Below, piece after piece: positions 25,569 to 34,052 of a stretch of DNA of 64,000 nt. Position 1 is the first letter of the stretch, and each line of letters opens with the position of its first letter. Both the position numbers and the translations under genes were made by a program. The notes below the pieces were generated by a model, which searched no databases, was not told where the DNA came from, and was given only the letters and a program-made list of their open reading frames with translations. The DNA lies in NCBI RefSeq assembly GCF_027270315.1, contig NZ_CP114413.1, positions 4,402,001 to 4,466,000 on the forward strand, in the 5' to 3' direction. The DNA is from Streptomyces cinnabarinus. GTDB lineage: Bacteria; Actinomycetota; Actinomycetes; Streptomycetales; Streptomycetaceae.

Positions 25569-25797
25569 GGCTTGGGCCGTTCTTGGGCCGCCTGATGCGT
25601 GAACCACGCCGGGCGCCGCGTACGATCCCGCTGGTGGACGATCAAAACGGGCGGACACAGGGAGCGGAAGACGTCCCCTGAACGCTCCGTTTCTGCCACG
25701 ATTCCGAGTGGGTGGGGCTCGGAGCACCGCTCTCCGCCCGCAACCTCCGCCGGGGGGACCCCCAACCGGCACGCCTATGACCAGTGGGAGAGTCACG

Positions 25798-26325
25798 GTG
25801 TACTTCGCCGCACTGCTCGCGCGCACCGAAGACGGGTGGGAAGCGAGCGACAAAGAGCTCGACGATGTGGAGACCCTGTCGGATCTGGCCGACCTGGCCC
25901 GTGAAGCCTCTCCCGAGGACGACACGGTGCTGGTGCTCATCGAGCAGGAGGACGCCTGGTTCGGCGTCGTCCGGATCGACGGCGAGGACGACCCGCGGAT
26001 CTACGTCTCGGACGCCGCCGCCGCTGCCCGCAGCAGTTACGGGGAGATCCTGCTCACCGACGAGCTGCTCGGGAGGGAGCCCGGTGACGACGACGCCGAT
26101 CTGGACTCCCTCGACCTCGACGGCACGGAGGAGCCGGACGGCGACTCCGACGACGACGAGGAGGGCGCCGGCGACGCGGTGCCGCACAGCCCGGTCGGCG
26201 ACAGCGAGATCCTCGACGACCTCGGTGTCAGCGAGAAGGAGCTGAAGGCCCTGGACGCCGACGACGCGCTGGGTGCCATCGCCGAGGCCCTGGGCGCCGC
26301 GGAGGTCCTGGAGACCGTCCGCTGA
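25798..26325 (+). CDS. tRNA adenosine deaminase-associated protein
   Basis: A 175-residue acidic protein of the family always found beside tadA in actinobacteria. It starts VYFAALLARTEDGWEASD; a Glu/Asp-rich tract lies near residues 98-125. I chose the GTG at 25798 because GGGAG lies 7 nt upstream; an in-frame ATG occurs at 25777. tadA begins 56 bp later. Function unknown, but probably partner or regulator of TadA. Confidence 0.87.
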   Translation: MYFAALLARTEDGWEASDKELDDVETLSDLADLAREASPEDDTVLVLIEQEDAWFGVVRIDGEDDPRIYVSDAAAAARSSYGEILLTDELLGREPGDDDADLDSLDLDGTEEPDGDSDDDEEGAGDAVPHSPVGDSEILDDLGVSEKELKALDADDALGAIAEALGAAEVLETVR

Positions 26326-26381
26326 CCCCGGCCACCCCCACGGGTCCCCCGGACCCGGTACGCGACCGCTGGCGGGCCGCG

Positions 26382-26813
26382 ATGCGGCTCGCCCTGGACC
26401 AGGCCGAACTGGCCGTCCGGGGCGGGGACGTCCCCGTCGGCGCCGTCGTGCTGTCCGCGGACGGTACGACGGTGCTCGGCGCCGGTCACAACGAGCGCGA
26501 GGCGACCGGCGATCCGACCGCGCACGCGGAGGTGCTGGCGATCCGGCGGGCGGCGGCGGAGACCGGCGAGTGGCGGCTGACCGGTTGCACGCTCGTCGTC
26601 ACCCTGGAGCCGTGCACCATGTGCGCGGGCGCGCTCGTGCAGTCCCGGGTGGACCGGGTCGTCTACGGCGCCCGGGACGAGAAGGCCGGTGCGGCCGGCT
26701 CCCTCTGGGACGTCGTGCGCGACCGGCGGCTCAACCACCGCCCCGAGGTGATCGAGGGCGTGCTCGCCGAGGAGTGCGCCGGGCTCCTCACGGAGTTCTT
26801 CCGGAACCGGTGA
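26382..26813 (+). CDS. tadA: tRNA-specific adenosine deaminase
   Basis: A 143-residue zinc deaminase that converts A34 to inosine in tRNA-Arg(ACG). The zinc site is H48-A-E50 and P77-C78-T-M-C81. The substrate tRNA-Arg(ACG) is also in this window, as the integration site of the mobile element. The ATG at 26382 has only a weak ribosome site; the frame stays open back to the previous stop, so the true start may be earlier at a non-ATG codon. Confidence 0.94.
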   Translation: MRLALDQAELAVRGGDVPVGAVVLSADGTTVLGAGHNEREATGDPTAHAEVLAIRRAAAETGEWRLTGCTLVVTLEPCTMCAGALVQSRVDRVVYGARDEKAGAAGSLWDVVRDRRLNHRPEVIEGVLAEECAGLLTEFFRNR

Positions 26814-26858
26814 ATACCGATTTCTGAGCAGGGCCCACCGTGCTGTAAGGTCTCCCTC

Positions 26859-26946
26859 GGTAGCGTGTCCGAGCGGCCGAAGGAGCTCGCCTCGAAAGCG
26901 AGTGTGGCGCAAGTCACCGAGGGTTCAAATCCCTCCGCTACCGCCA
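26859..26946 (+). tRNA. tRNA-Ser(CGA)
   Basis: A class II tRNA with acceptor GGTAGCG/CGCTACC, anticodon stem CTCGC/GCGAG with loop CTCGAAA (anticodon CGA), a long variable arm, T-loop TTCAAAT and an encoded CCA. It lies 45 bp after tadA. Confidence 0.97.
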
Positions 26947-26949
26947 TAA

Positions 26950-26979
26950 GAAGGGCCCCGTCGAAAGACGGGGCCCTTC
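26950..26979 (+). terminator. Intrinsic terminator after tRNA-Ser(CGA)
   Basis: A 13-bp perfect stem (GAAGGGCCCCGTC / GACGGGGCCCTTC) with a GAAA tetraloop, directly after the tRNA. Confidence 0.9.
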
Positions 26980-27242
26980 GTGCGTCCGGACGGCGCCCGC
27001 AGCACTGCCGGCGTACGGGGGAGACCGTCGGCGAGTGCCCCGCAGTGGGGTTCCGTCCGGGCCCTGAGGATTCCTGCCAGGTCCCCCGGGGCCGCGCCTC
27101 CATCCTGCCCGCCCGCCTCCCCGGGGGGACGTGACAAAGGGCCTCCCGGCACGGGCCGTTGGTCCCTAAAAAGGGCGTGAAGGTTACACTCACCGCCGTC
27201 AACAGGGGGCCCATCGGGGGCGACAAGGGCAGGGAGGCCGCA

Positions 27243-27422
27243 GTGGCGGTGAATTCGAAGAAGGTCGCCGTCTATGTGCTCGTGGTCTTCGTGCTCTATG
27301 TGATCATCACGGACCCGGCCAAGGCCGCCGACTATGTGCAGATAGGGTTCGAGGGCATATCGGACGCCGCCAAGGCCATCGGCGAATTCATGACGTGGAT
27401 CGCCAACGGAGGAGACTCATGA
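27243..27422 (+). CDS. 59-residue membrane protein
   Basis: A small protein with one transmembrane segment (VAVYVLVVFVLYVIIT, about residues 8-23) and an amphipathic C-terminal part (QIGFEGISDAAKAIGEFMTW). I chose the GTG at 27243 because GGGAGG precedes it by 6 nt. Its stop overlaps the ATG of the Dabb gene (ATGA), so the two are coupled. Function unknown. Confidence 0.75.
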   Translation: MAVNSKKVAVYVLVVFVLYVIITDPAKAADYVQIGFEGISDAAKAIGEFMTWIANGGDS

Positions 27423-27712
27423 TCCGCCACCTGGTCCTCTTCAAGCTCAACGAGGGTGTCGAGCGGGACGACCCGCGCGTCCTGGAGGGCGAGAAGGCCT
27501 TCCAGTCGCTGCCGGACACGATCTCCGAGATCCGCTTCTGGGAGCTCGGCTGGAACCTCAGCGACCGTCCCATCGCCTACGACTACGCGATCAACTCCGG
27601 CTTCGACGACGCGGAAGCGCTGCGCCGGTACGTGGAGCACCCCGAGCACCAGGCGGGCGTGGCCCTCTGGAAGGAGTTCGCCACCTGGGTGATCGCGGAC
27701 TACCCGTACTAG
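27419..27712 (+). CDS. Dabb (stress-responsive A/B barrel) domain protein
   Basis: A 97-residue ferredoxin-like dimeric-barrel protein: MIRHLVLFKLNEGV at the start and DYAINSGFDDAEALRRYVEH in the middle, with HPEHQ near the end, all typical of Dabb domains. Translationally coupled to the small membrane protein upstream and followed by a terminator. The substrate is unknown. Confidence 0.9.
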   Translation: MIRHLVLFKLNEGVERDDPRVLEGEKAFQSLPDTISEIRFWELGWNLSDRPIAYDYAINSGFDDAEALRRYVEHPEHQAGVALWKEFATWVIADYPY

Positions 27713-27729
27713 GCCCCCTCGGCAGCACC

Positions 27730-27758
27730 GCCCTCTACCGGAACGGTAGGGGGCTTTT
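27730..27758 (+). terminator. Intrinsic terminator after the Dabb gene
   Basis: Stem GCCCTCTACCG / CGGTAGGGGGC with a 3-nt loop followed by TTTTT, a textbook Rho-independent terminator. Confidence 0.93.
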
Positions 27759-27883
27759 TGCATCTTTCAAGTCACTTCACTCTCAACACGGTGTGATGCG
27801 GTGCTTGCACACAGTGCACATGTCTTGTGATGCTATGACCGCTTTTGACGGATGAGTTGATGGATTATGAGGTGGAGTTGACC

Positions 27884-28735
27884 GTGTCGGCCAGTACTGC
27901 GCCTCCCCAGGAAGCAGCCCCGGAAGCCGCCCCGGAAGCAGCGCCGGAGGCGGCCCCCGCCGCCCCGCGCAGCCGCGGTGCCGACACCCGCGCGCTCACC
28001 CAGGTGCTCTTCGGCCAGCTCAAGGAGCTCCGGCCGGGCACGCCGGAGCACAACCGGGTGCGCGGGGCGCTGATCGAGGCGAACCTCCCGCTCGTGCGCT
28101 ACGCGGCCGCCCGGTTCCGCTCCCGCAACGAGCCGATGGAGGACGTGATCCAGGTCGGCACCATCGGGCTCATCAACGCCATCGACCGCTTCGACCCGGA
28201 CCGGGGCGTGCAGTTCCCCACCTTCGCGATGCCGACGGTCGTGGGCGAGATCAAGCGGTACTTCCGGGACAACGTCCGCACGGTCCACGTACCGCGCCGG
28301 CTGCACGAGCTGTGGGTGCAGGTCAACAGCGCGACAGAGGACCTCACCACCGCCTTCGGGCGCTCCCCGAGCACCGCCGAGATCGCCGAGCGGCTGCGCA
28401 TCAGCGAGGAGGAGGTGCTGTCCTGCATCGAGGCCGGACGGTCGTACCACGCCACCTCGCTGGAGGCCGCCCAGGAGGGCGACGGGCTGCCCGGACTGCT
28501 GGACCGGCTCGGTTACGAGGACCCCGCGCTGGACGGCGTGGAGCACCGCGACCTGGTCCGGCATCTGCTGGTCCAACTCCCCGAGCGGGAACAGCGCATT
28601 CTGCTGCTGCGCTACTACAGCAATCTCACCCAGTCGCAGATCAGTGCCGAACTCGGCGTCTCCCAGATGCATGTGTCGCGGCTACTCGCGCGTAGCTTCC
28701 AGCGGCTGCGGTCCGCGAACCGCATCGACGCCTGA
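27884..28735 (+). CDS. sigF: RNA polymerase sigma factor, SigB/SigF family
   Basis: A 283-residue sigma factor with region 2 (EPMEDVIQVGTIGLINAIDR and PTFAMPTVVGEIKRYFRD), region 3 and region 4 (LTQSQISAELGVSQMHVSRL). A variable Ala/Pro/Glu-rich N-terminal tail is made of EAAP repeats. The start is the GTG of VSASTAP, after GAGGTGGAG; an ATG lies 24 nt upstream. By position and order, between the tadA region and a second paralog, it corresponds to the late-sporulation sigma factor SigF of S. coelicolor; the symbol rests on that synteny as I recall it. Confidence 0.85.
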   Translation: MSASTAPPQEAAPEAAPEAAPEAAPAAPRSRGADTRALTQVLFGQLKELRPGTPEHNRVRGALIEANLPLVRYAAARFRSRNEPMEDVIQVGTIGLINAIDRFDPDRGVQFPTFAMPTVVGEIKRYFRDNVRTVHVPRRLHELWVQVNSATEDLTTAFGRSPSTAEIAERLRISEEEVLSCIEAGRSYHATSLEAAQEGDGLPGLLDRLGYEDPALDGVEHRDLVRHLLVQLPEREQRILLLRYYSNLTQSQISAELGVSQMHVSRLLARSFQRLRSANRIDA

Positions 28736-28874
28736 TGGAGACTCGGTCGAATAGCCGAACGAACAGCTGACCGAACAGTCGCCGGGGAGAGCGAATCGCT
28801 CACCTGGGCCGTTCCCGACAGTTTCGCGCCGAAAAGCCGTCAGACCCCTTGTTTCCAGGGCTGATTGGTGTCTT

Positions 28875-28912
28875 ACATGTCGACATGTCACTACAGCGTG
28901 TTGCCGACATGT
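28875..28912. promoter_or_regulatory. Palindromic ACATGT/GACATGT sites upstream of sigN
   Basis: A perfect 14-bp palindrome ACATGTCGACATGT (28875-28888) is followed 24 bp later by another CGACATGTGACA half (28905-28914). They lie about 115-150 bp before the second sigma factor gene, in a 290-bp gene-free stretch. A regulator site is likely, but the protein is unknown. Confidence 0.5.
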
Positions 28913-29025
28913 GACATTCTGCCGGAAGCGCGTTTGCCGCGGCTTCGGCTCCGGTATTCAGGTGAAGGCTGCGTTCCTCAATGGGAGCGTTCGCCGCGAC
29001 CGTCCCGCGACCCAGAGGGGGTGGC

Positions 29026-29913
29026 ATGTCCGCAGAACAGGGCAGCTCCAAGGTGCTCACGCTCACGAAGAGCGAGGCTGCGCCCGCGCTCGACAACGAC
29101 GTAACGGCCCTTGCCGAAGCCGCGCCCGCCCCGGCCCTTCCGGCCTCCGGGGCGATCGACACCCGCACCCTGTCCCGCTCCCTGTTCCTGCGGCTCGCCG
29201 CGCTGGACGAGAACAGCCCCGAGCGCGCCTACGTCCGCGACACCCTGATCGAGCTGAACCTCCCGCTCGTCCGGTACGCCGCGGCCCGCTTCCGCTCCCG
29301 CAACGAGCCGATGGAGGACATCGTCCAGGTCGGCACCATCGGGCTGATCAAGGCGATCGACCGCTTCGACTGCGAACGGGGCGTGGAGTTCCCGACGTTC
29401 GCGATGCCGACGGTGGTCGGCGAGATCAAGCGGTTCTTCCGCGACACCTCGTGGTCGGTGCGGGTCCCGCGCCGCCTCCAGGAGCTGCGCCTGGCGCTGA
29501 CGAAGGCCAGCGACGAGCTCTCCCAGAAGCTGGACCGCTCGCCGACGGTCACCGAACTCGCCGCGGTACTGGGCGTGTCCGAGGAGGACGTGGTCGACGG
29601 CCTGGCGGTCGGCAACGCCTACACAGCCTCCTCGCTGGACTCCCCGGCCCCCGAGGACGACGGCGGCGAAGGCTCCCTGGCGGACCGCCTCGGCTACGAG
29701 GACAGCGCGCTGGAGGGCGTCGAGTACCGCGAGTCCCTCAAGCCGCTGCTGGCCAAACTCCCGCCCCGTGAGCGGCGGATCATCATGCTGCGCTTCTTCG
29801 CCAACATGACCCAGTCCCAGATCGGCGAGGAGGTCGGCATCTCCCAGATGCACGTCTCCCGGCTGCTGACCCGGACCCTGGCCCAGCTCCGCGAGGGCCT
29901 CATCTCCGACTGA
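29026..29913 (+). CDS. sigN: RNA polymerase sigma factor, SigB/SigF family (second copy)
   Basis: A 295-residue paralog of the preceding sigma factor. Region 2 is nearly identical (EPMEDIVQVGTIGLIKAIDR, PTFAMPTVVGEIKRFFRD) and region 4 is MTQSQIGEEVGISQMHVSRL. The ATG at 29026 follows AGAGGGGG. It has its own upstream region, so it is not simply co-transcribed. In S. coelicolor the gene next to sigF is sigN, involved in aerial development; the symbol is by synteny from memory. Confidence 0.82.
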   Translation: MSAEQGSSKVLTLTKSEAAPALDNDVTALAEAAPAPALPASGAIDTRTLSRSLFLRLAALDENSPERAYVRDTLIELNLPLVRYAAARFRSRNEPMEDIVQVGTIGLIKAIDRFDCERGVEFPTFAMPTVVGEIKRFFRDTSWSVRVPRRLQELRLALTKASDELSQKLDRSPTVTELAAVLGVSEEDVVDGLAVGNAYTASSLDSPAPEDDGGEGSLADRLGYEDSALEGVEYRESLKPLLAKLPPRERRIIMLRFFANMTQSQIGEEVGISQMHVSRLLTRTLAQLREGLISD

Positions 29914-29951
29914 GGCTTCCCTTCTGACGGGGCGTCAGCCACCATGGCGCG

Positions 29952-30620
29952 ATGCTCCGCGCGACGACATGGACACCTGGCCGCAGATGCGCCCTCATCG
30001 GCGCCTCTGCGGCCGTCGTGTGCCTGAGCGGCCTCCTGGCGGCATGCGCGGGCGACGGGGACGGTGACGGGTACGTCGCCGTGGGGGCGCCGGGAAGATC
30101 CGGTACGGCGATGGCGTCACCGACCGGCCAGGTGACCCTGGTGCCGCTGGAGACGGAGGAGCCGCCCAGGGAGCCTCAGCAGCCGTCTCGGACGCCTCAG
30201 GAGCCGGGCAACTCCCCTTCGAGGACCGGAACTTCGGCCGACCCCCAGCCCACCCCCTCGACGGAGGGCGCCGAACCAAGCCGTACGCCCGCGACTTCAC
30301 CGACTCCTGCCACGCCCGCCGCCCTCTCCTGGTCCGAGCCGGAGCGGGCGGGCGCGGAGGAGCGGTGGTGCGAGAAGGTGACGCTCGGCTTCCGCAACTC
30401 CGGGGGCAGCCCGGTGCGTTCGGGCAGCGTGACCTTCGGGACGCACATCATCGGGGCGCTCGGGGTCGACTGGGGGACCGTGGAGTCGGTGGAGAGCCTT
30501 CCGGCACCGATCGCGGGCGGCGCGCGGAAGGAGCGGACCTGGACGGTGTGCGTCGACGCCTGGCGCGTACCGCTGGGCATGCACGTCGAGACGCGGGACG
30601 TGACCGTCCGGTGGGAGTGA
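29952..30620 (+). CDS. Putative lipoprotein with Pro/Thr-rich linker
   Basis: A 222-residue secreted lipoprotein. A lipobox LLAAC (Cys32) follows the signal peptide. Residues 55-122 are a Pro/Ser/Thr/Glu-rich linker, probably spanning the wall. The C-terminal domain (about 125-222) is beta-rich with two Cys (ERWCEKVTLGFRNSGG and WTVCVDAWRV). It follows sigN on the same strand by 38 bp and may be co-transcribed. Function unknown. Confidence 0.8.
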   Translation: MLRATTWTPGRRCALIGASAAVVCLSGLLAACAGDGDGDGYVAVGAPGRSGTAMASPTGQVTLVPLETEEPPREPQQPSRTPQEPGNSPSRTGTSADPQPTPSTEGAEPSRTPATSPTPATPAALSWSEPERAGAEERWCEKVTLGFRNSGGSPVRSGSVTFGTHIIGALGVDWGTVESVESLPAPIAGGARKERTWTVCVDAWRVPLGMHVETRDVTVRWE

Positions 30621-30630
30621 GCGGCGCGGG

Positions 30631-30825
30631 CTACTTCAGCGCGAGCCAGGCCACCGCCGCGACGACCGCGACGGCGACGACGACACCGAGGATCAGGCCG
30701 ATGCGGGGACCGGAGGAGGCGGCCGCCTGCTGACGCCCCTGCGGGGCCTCGTCGACGAACGCGCGGAACATCTGGGTGCTGCCGGCGGGGTCGTGGTTGC
30801 CCTGGGGGCCCTGGGTGTTAGCCAT
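30631..30825 (-). CDS. 64-residue tail-anchored membrane protein
   Basis: A small protein starting MANTQGPQGNHDPAG. The N-terminal part is polar and Gln-rich, and one C-terminal transmembrane helix (about residues 42-62, LILGVVVAVAVVAAVAWLAL) ends the protein. This suggests a tail-anchored protein with a cytoplasmic head. It is convergent with the lipoprotein gene. Function unknown. Confidence 0.75.
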   Translation of the reverse strand: MANTQGPQGNHDPAGSTQMFRAFVDEAPQGRQQAAASSGPRIGLILGVVVAVAVVAAVAWLALK

Positions 30826-30930
30826 GGGCCGAAACACTAGCGAATCCCGAGGTGGCGCCCAAGTGCGGGCCGGGTTCCTGCACCACCCGTCACACATCCC
30901 TCCCGACCTGCACATTTACGTTCGCAATAC

Positions 30931-31012
30931 TTGCCTTTGCCAAGTTTTGAGACCAGCCCCACCCGGTTTGTTTGCCTGTAGCAACCAACCTCTCTATGGT
31001 TGCCCTAAGCAA
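30931..31012. promoter_or_regulatory. MarR-type operators upstream of the MFS operon
   Basis: Two perfect inverted repeats of form TTGC-N5-GCAA lie at 30972-30984 (TTGCCTGTAGCAA) and 31000-31012 (TTGCCCTAAGCAA), 28 bp apart. An imperfect third copy (TTGCCTTTGCCAA) lies at 30931-30943. The last ends 18 bp before the marR start, so the MarR protein probably represses its own operon here. Confidence 0.65.
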
Positions 31013-31030
31013 CAAAACCCGGGAGGTGCG

Positions 31031-31498
31031 ATGGCCGAGCAGGCGCTCTACGAGGAGCTCGTCCGGCAGTTCAGTGCCTTCGGGGCCGTGAAACGGGAGC
31101 TGGGGCGGGTGCTGCCGGCCGACTGCCCGAGCGGGTCCGCCGCCGTACTGACGCTCCTGGACCGCCACGGCGACATGCGCATGAGCAAGCTCGCCGAGCT
31201 GCTCGCCGTGGACATGTCCGTCACCAGCCGCCATGTCGCCCACGTCGCCGAGCACGGCTGGATCGACCGCTCCCCCGACCCCGCCGACAAGCGCAGCCGC
31301 ATCCTGCGGCTCACGCCCGCGGGGCGAGCCCGGGTCGAGGAGCTCGCCCGGTGCACCACCCGGCTGCTCGCCGAGCGCCTGAGCGACTGGACCGACGACG
31401 AGGTCGACCAGCTCACCCGGCTCATGGCCCGGCTGAGGCGTTGCTTCGACGAACAGTCCCCCCGTACACCCGCGTTCACCGCGCAGACCACCGCATAA
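31031..31498 (+). CDS. MarR family transcriptional regulator
   Basis: A 155-residue winged-helix regulator: LTLLDRHGDMRMSKLAELLA, the recognition helix region DMSVTSRHVAHVAEHGWI and the wing DPADKRSRILRLTPAG. The ATG follows GGGAGGTG. It lies 13 bp upstream of a drug-efflux MFS gene and below three inverted repeats, so it is most likely the local repressor, released by a small ligand. Confidence 0.93.
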   Translation: MAEQALYEELVRQFSAFGAVKRELGRVLPADCPSGSAAVLTLLDRHGDMRMSKLAELLAVDMSVTSRHVAHVAEHGWIDRSPDPADKRSRILRLTPAGRARVEELARCTTRLLAERLSDWTDDEVDQLTRLMARLRRCFDEQSPRTPAFTAQTTA

Positions 31499-31511
31499 GA
31501 GAAGGAAGCCC

Positions 31512-33965
31512 ATGGCAACGACCACACCAGCCGGTGTGCGGGCTCATGCCAAGCATGGAGGAGGCTCCGGCGAGGCTCCCATGACGCATCGGCAGATCAT
31601 GGAGGCGCTCTCCGGGCTGCTGCTCGGCATGTTCGCCGCGATCCTGTCCTCCACCATCGTCTCCAACGCCCTGCCCGAGATCATCCAGGACCTCGGCGGC
31701 GGACAGAGCGCGTACACCTGGGTCGTGACCGCCGCGCTGCTGTCGATGACGGCGTCGACCCCGCTGTGGGGCAAGCTGGCCGACCTGGTCAGCAAGAAGG
31801 CCCTGGTCCAGATAGCCCTGGTCATCTACATCATCGGCTCGGTCATCGCCGGCCTGGCCCAGAACTCCGGGATGCTGATCGGCGCCCGGGTGATCCAGGG
31901 GCTCGGCGCCGGTGGTCTGACCGCGCTCGCCCAGATCATCATGGCCGCGATGATCTCCCCCCGGGAGCGCGGCCGTTACTCCGGCTACCTCGGCGCGACC
32001 TTCGCCGTCGCGACCGTCGGCGGTCCGCTGGTCGGCGGTGTCATCACCGACACCGAGTGGCTGGGCTGGCGCTGGTGCCTGTACGTGGGTGTGCCGTTCG
32101 CGCTGATCGCCCTGTTCGTGCTCCAGAAGACGCTGCATCTGCCGGAGAGCAAGCGCAAGGTCAAGGTCGACTGGGCCGGTGCCTTCGTCATCACCGCCGC
32201 CGTCAGCCTGCTGCTGATCTGGGTCACCTTCGCGGACGACAAGTACGCCTGGCTGTCCTGGCAGACCTGCGCGATGGTCGGCGGCGCGCTCGCGCTGACG
32301 CTGCTCTTCCTCCTCGTCGAGACCAAGGCGAGCGAGCCGATCATCCCGCTGCGCCTGTTCCGCAACCGCACCATCACGCTGGCCTCGCTGGCCTCCCTGC
32401 TCGTCGGTGTCGCGATGTTCGCGGGCACCGTCTTCTTCAGCCAGTACTTCCAGCTCGCGCGGGACATGTCCCCGACGATGTCGGGCGTCATGACCATCCC
32501 GATGATCGCCGGTCTGTTCGTCTCCTCCACCGTCTCCGGCGCGGTGATCACCAAGACCGGCAAGTGGAAGGCGTGGCTGGTCACGGGCGGTGTGCTGGTG
32601 ACGGCGGGCCTCGGTCTGCTGGGCACCATGCGCTATGACACCGAGTACTGGCACATCGCCGTCTTCATGGCGGTCATGGGCCTCGGCATCGGCATGATGA
32701 TGCAGAACCTGGTGCTCTCCACGCAGAACCAGGTCGCCCCGCACGAACTCGGCGCCGCCAGCTCGGTGGTCACCTTCTTCCGGTCCCTCGGCGGCGCGAT
32801 GGGCGTCTCGGCGCTCGGCTCCGTGATGACGACCCGGATCAGCCACTACGCCACCGACACCATCGGCTCGCTCAGCCCGCAGGAGCAGGCGGCCGCCGCC
32901 AAGGCCGTGGGCAGCGGTGAACTGCCCGACATGGACGCGCTGCCCACGCACATCCGGACCTGGCTGGAGAGCGCCTACGGACACGGCATCGCCGACATCT
33001 TCCTGTACGTCGCCCCGATCGCCTTCCTCGCCTTCCTGGTGACCCTGTTCATCAAGGAGGTCCCGCTGCGGACGTCCGGCGCGCTGGCCCAGGCGGCGGA
33101 GGCGAGCGAGCCGAAGGCTCCGACCGCTGCGGCTTCCGTGGCTCCTGAGGTCTCTGAGGTTCCTGTTGCCGAGGAGGCACCCGTGATTTCCGAGCCCCTG
33201 CCCAGCGGCATCCCCGTCCGCGGATTCGTCCGCGGCGCCGAGAGCGCGCCGGTCCCCCGGGCCACGGTCACCCTGATCTCGCTCACCGGACGACAGCTCG
33301 GCCGCTCGGTGGCCCAGCCGGACGGCTCCTACGGCGTCGACGCGCCCGGCACCGGCTCCTACGTCCTGATCGCCTCCGCCGACGGCTACCAGCCACAGGC
33401 GTCCACCCTCGTCGTCGGCACCGAGCCGCTCGCCTACGACCTCCTGCTCAGCGGCACCAGCGGGCTCAGCGGTGTGGTGCGGGCGGCCGAGGGCGGGCTG
33501 CCGGTGAAGGACGCGATGGTGATCGTCACCGATGTGCGCGGGGACCTGCTGGCCACCGCCGTCACCGGGGAGCAGGGCGAGTTCGCCCTCGCCGAACTGG
33601 TGCCGGGCACGGTCACCGTCGCGGTCAACGCCGACGGGTTCCGGCCGCACGCCGTGCCCGTCGAGATCGGCGGCACCGGGGTCACCCGGGTAGAGGTCGA
33701 CCTCGACTCCGGCGCCCTGCTCCAGGGCATCGTCCGGGCGCCGCACGGTCCGCTGGCCGACGCGCGGGTGACGCTCGTGGACGCGGCGGGCAACGTCGTC
33801 GGCACGGCGACGACCGGTTCGGACGGGGCGTACGCCTTCACCGACCTGGACGGCGGCGACTACACCGTCATCGCGACGGGGTACCCGCCGGTGGCGTCCG
33901 CGCTGGCCCTGACCGGCCCCGGCGTCGACGGCCACGACATCGAACTCGCCCACCCCGGCGAGTAG
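31512..33965 (+). CDS. DHA2-family MFS drug efflux protein with three C-terminal CarboxypepD_reg-like domains
   Basis: An 817-residue fusion. Residues 1-525 are a DHA2 (14-helix) proton-driven exporter, with GKLADLVSKKALVQIAL and IGARVIQGLGAGGLTALAQI. A linker rich in Ala, Glu and Pro (about 525-562) leads to three beta-sandwich repeats of about 84 residues, starting near 566, 650 and 734, each like GVVRAAEGGLPVKDAMVIVT. DHA2 pumps have both ends in the cytoplasm, so the repeats are probably intracellular. Co-transcribed with marR; YceI follows. Confidence 0.88.
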   Translation: MATTTPAGVRAHAKHGGGSGEAPMTHRQIMEALSGLLLGMFAAILSSTIVSNALPEIIQDLGGGQSAYTWVVTAALLSMTASTPLWGKLADLVSKKALVQIALVIYIIGSVIAGLAQNSGMLIGARVIQGLGAGGLTALAQIIMAAMISPRERGRYSGYLGATFAVATVGGPLVGGVITDTEWLGWRWCLYVGVPFALIALFVLQKTLHLPESKRKVKVDWAGAFVITAAVSLLLIWVTFADDKYAWLSWQTCAMVGGALALTLLFLLVETKASEPIIPLRLFRNRTITLASLASLLVGVAMFAGTVFFSQYFQLARDMSPTMSGVMTIPMIAGLFVSSTVSGAVITKTGKWKAWLVTGGVLVTAGLGLLGTMRYDTEYWHIAVFMAVMGLGIGMMMQNLVLSTQNQVAPHELGAASSVVTFFRSLGGAMGVSALGSVMTTRISHYATDTIGSLSPQEQAAAAKAVGSGELPDMDALPTHIRTWLESAYGHGIADIFLYVAPIAFLAFLVTLFIKEVPLRTSGALAQAAEASEPKAPTAAASVAPEVSEVPVAEEAPVISEPLPSGIPVRGFVRGAESAPVPRATVTLISLTGRQLGRSVAQPDGSYGVDAPGTGSYVLIASADGYQPQASTLVVGTEPLAYDLLLSGTSGLSGVVRAAEGGLPVKDAMVIVTDVRGDLLATAVTGEQGEFALAELVPGTVTVAVNADGFRPHAVPVEIGGTGVTRVEVDLDSGALLQGIVRAPHGPLADARVTLVDAAGNVVGTATTGSDGAYAFTDLDGGDYTVIATGYPPVASALALTGPGVDGHDIELAHPGE

Positions 33966-34052
33966 TTCCGGACCCCGGCCCGTGGAGCGCGCTCTGAGCG
34001 GAGGTGCGCCCCACGGGCCGGTTTCATGTTCACGTTCGAGGAGTCACACGAC

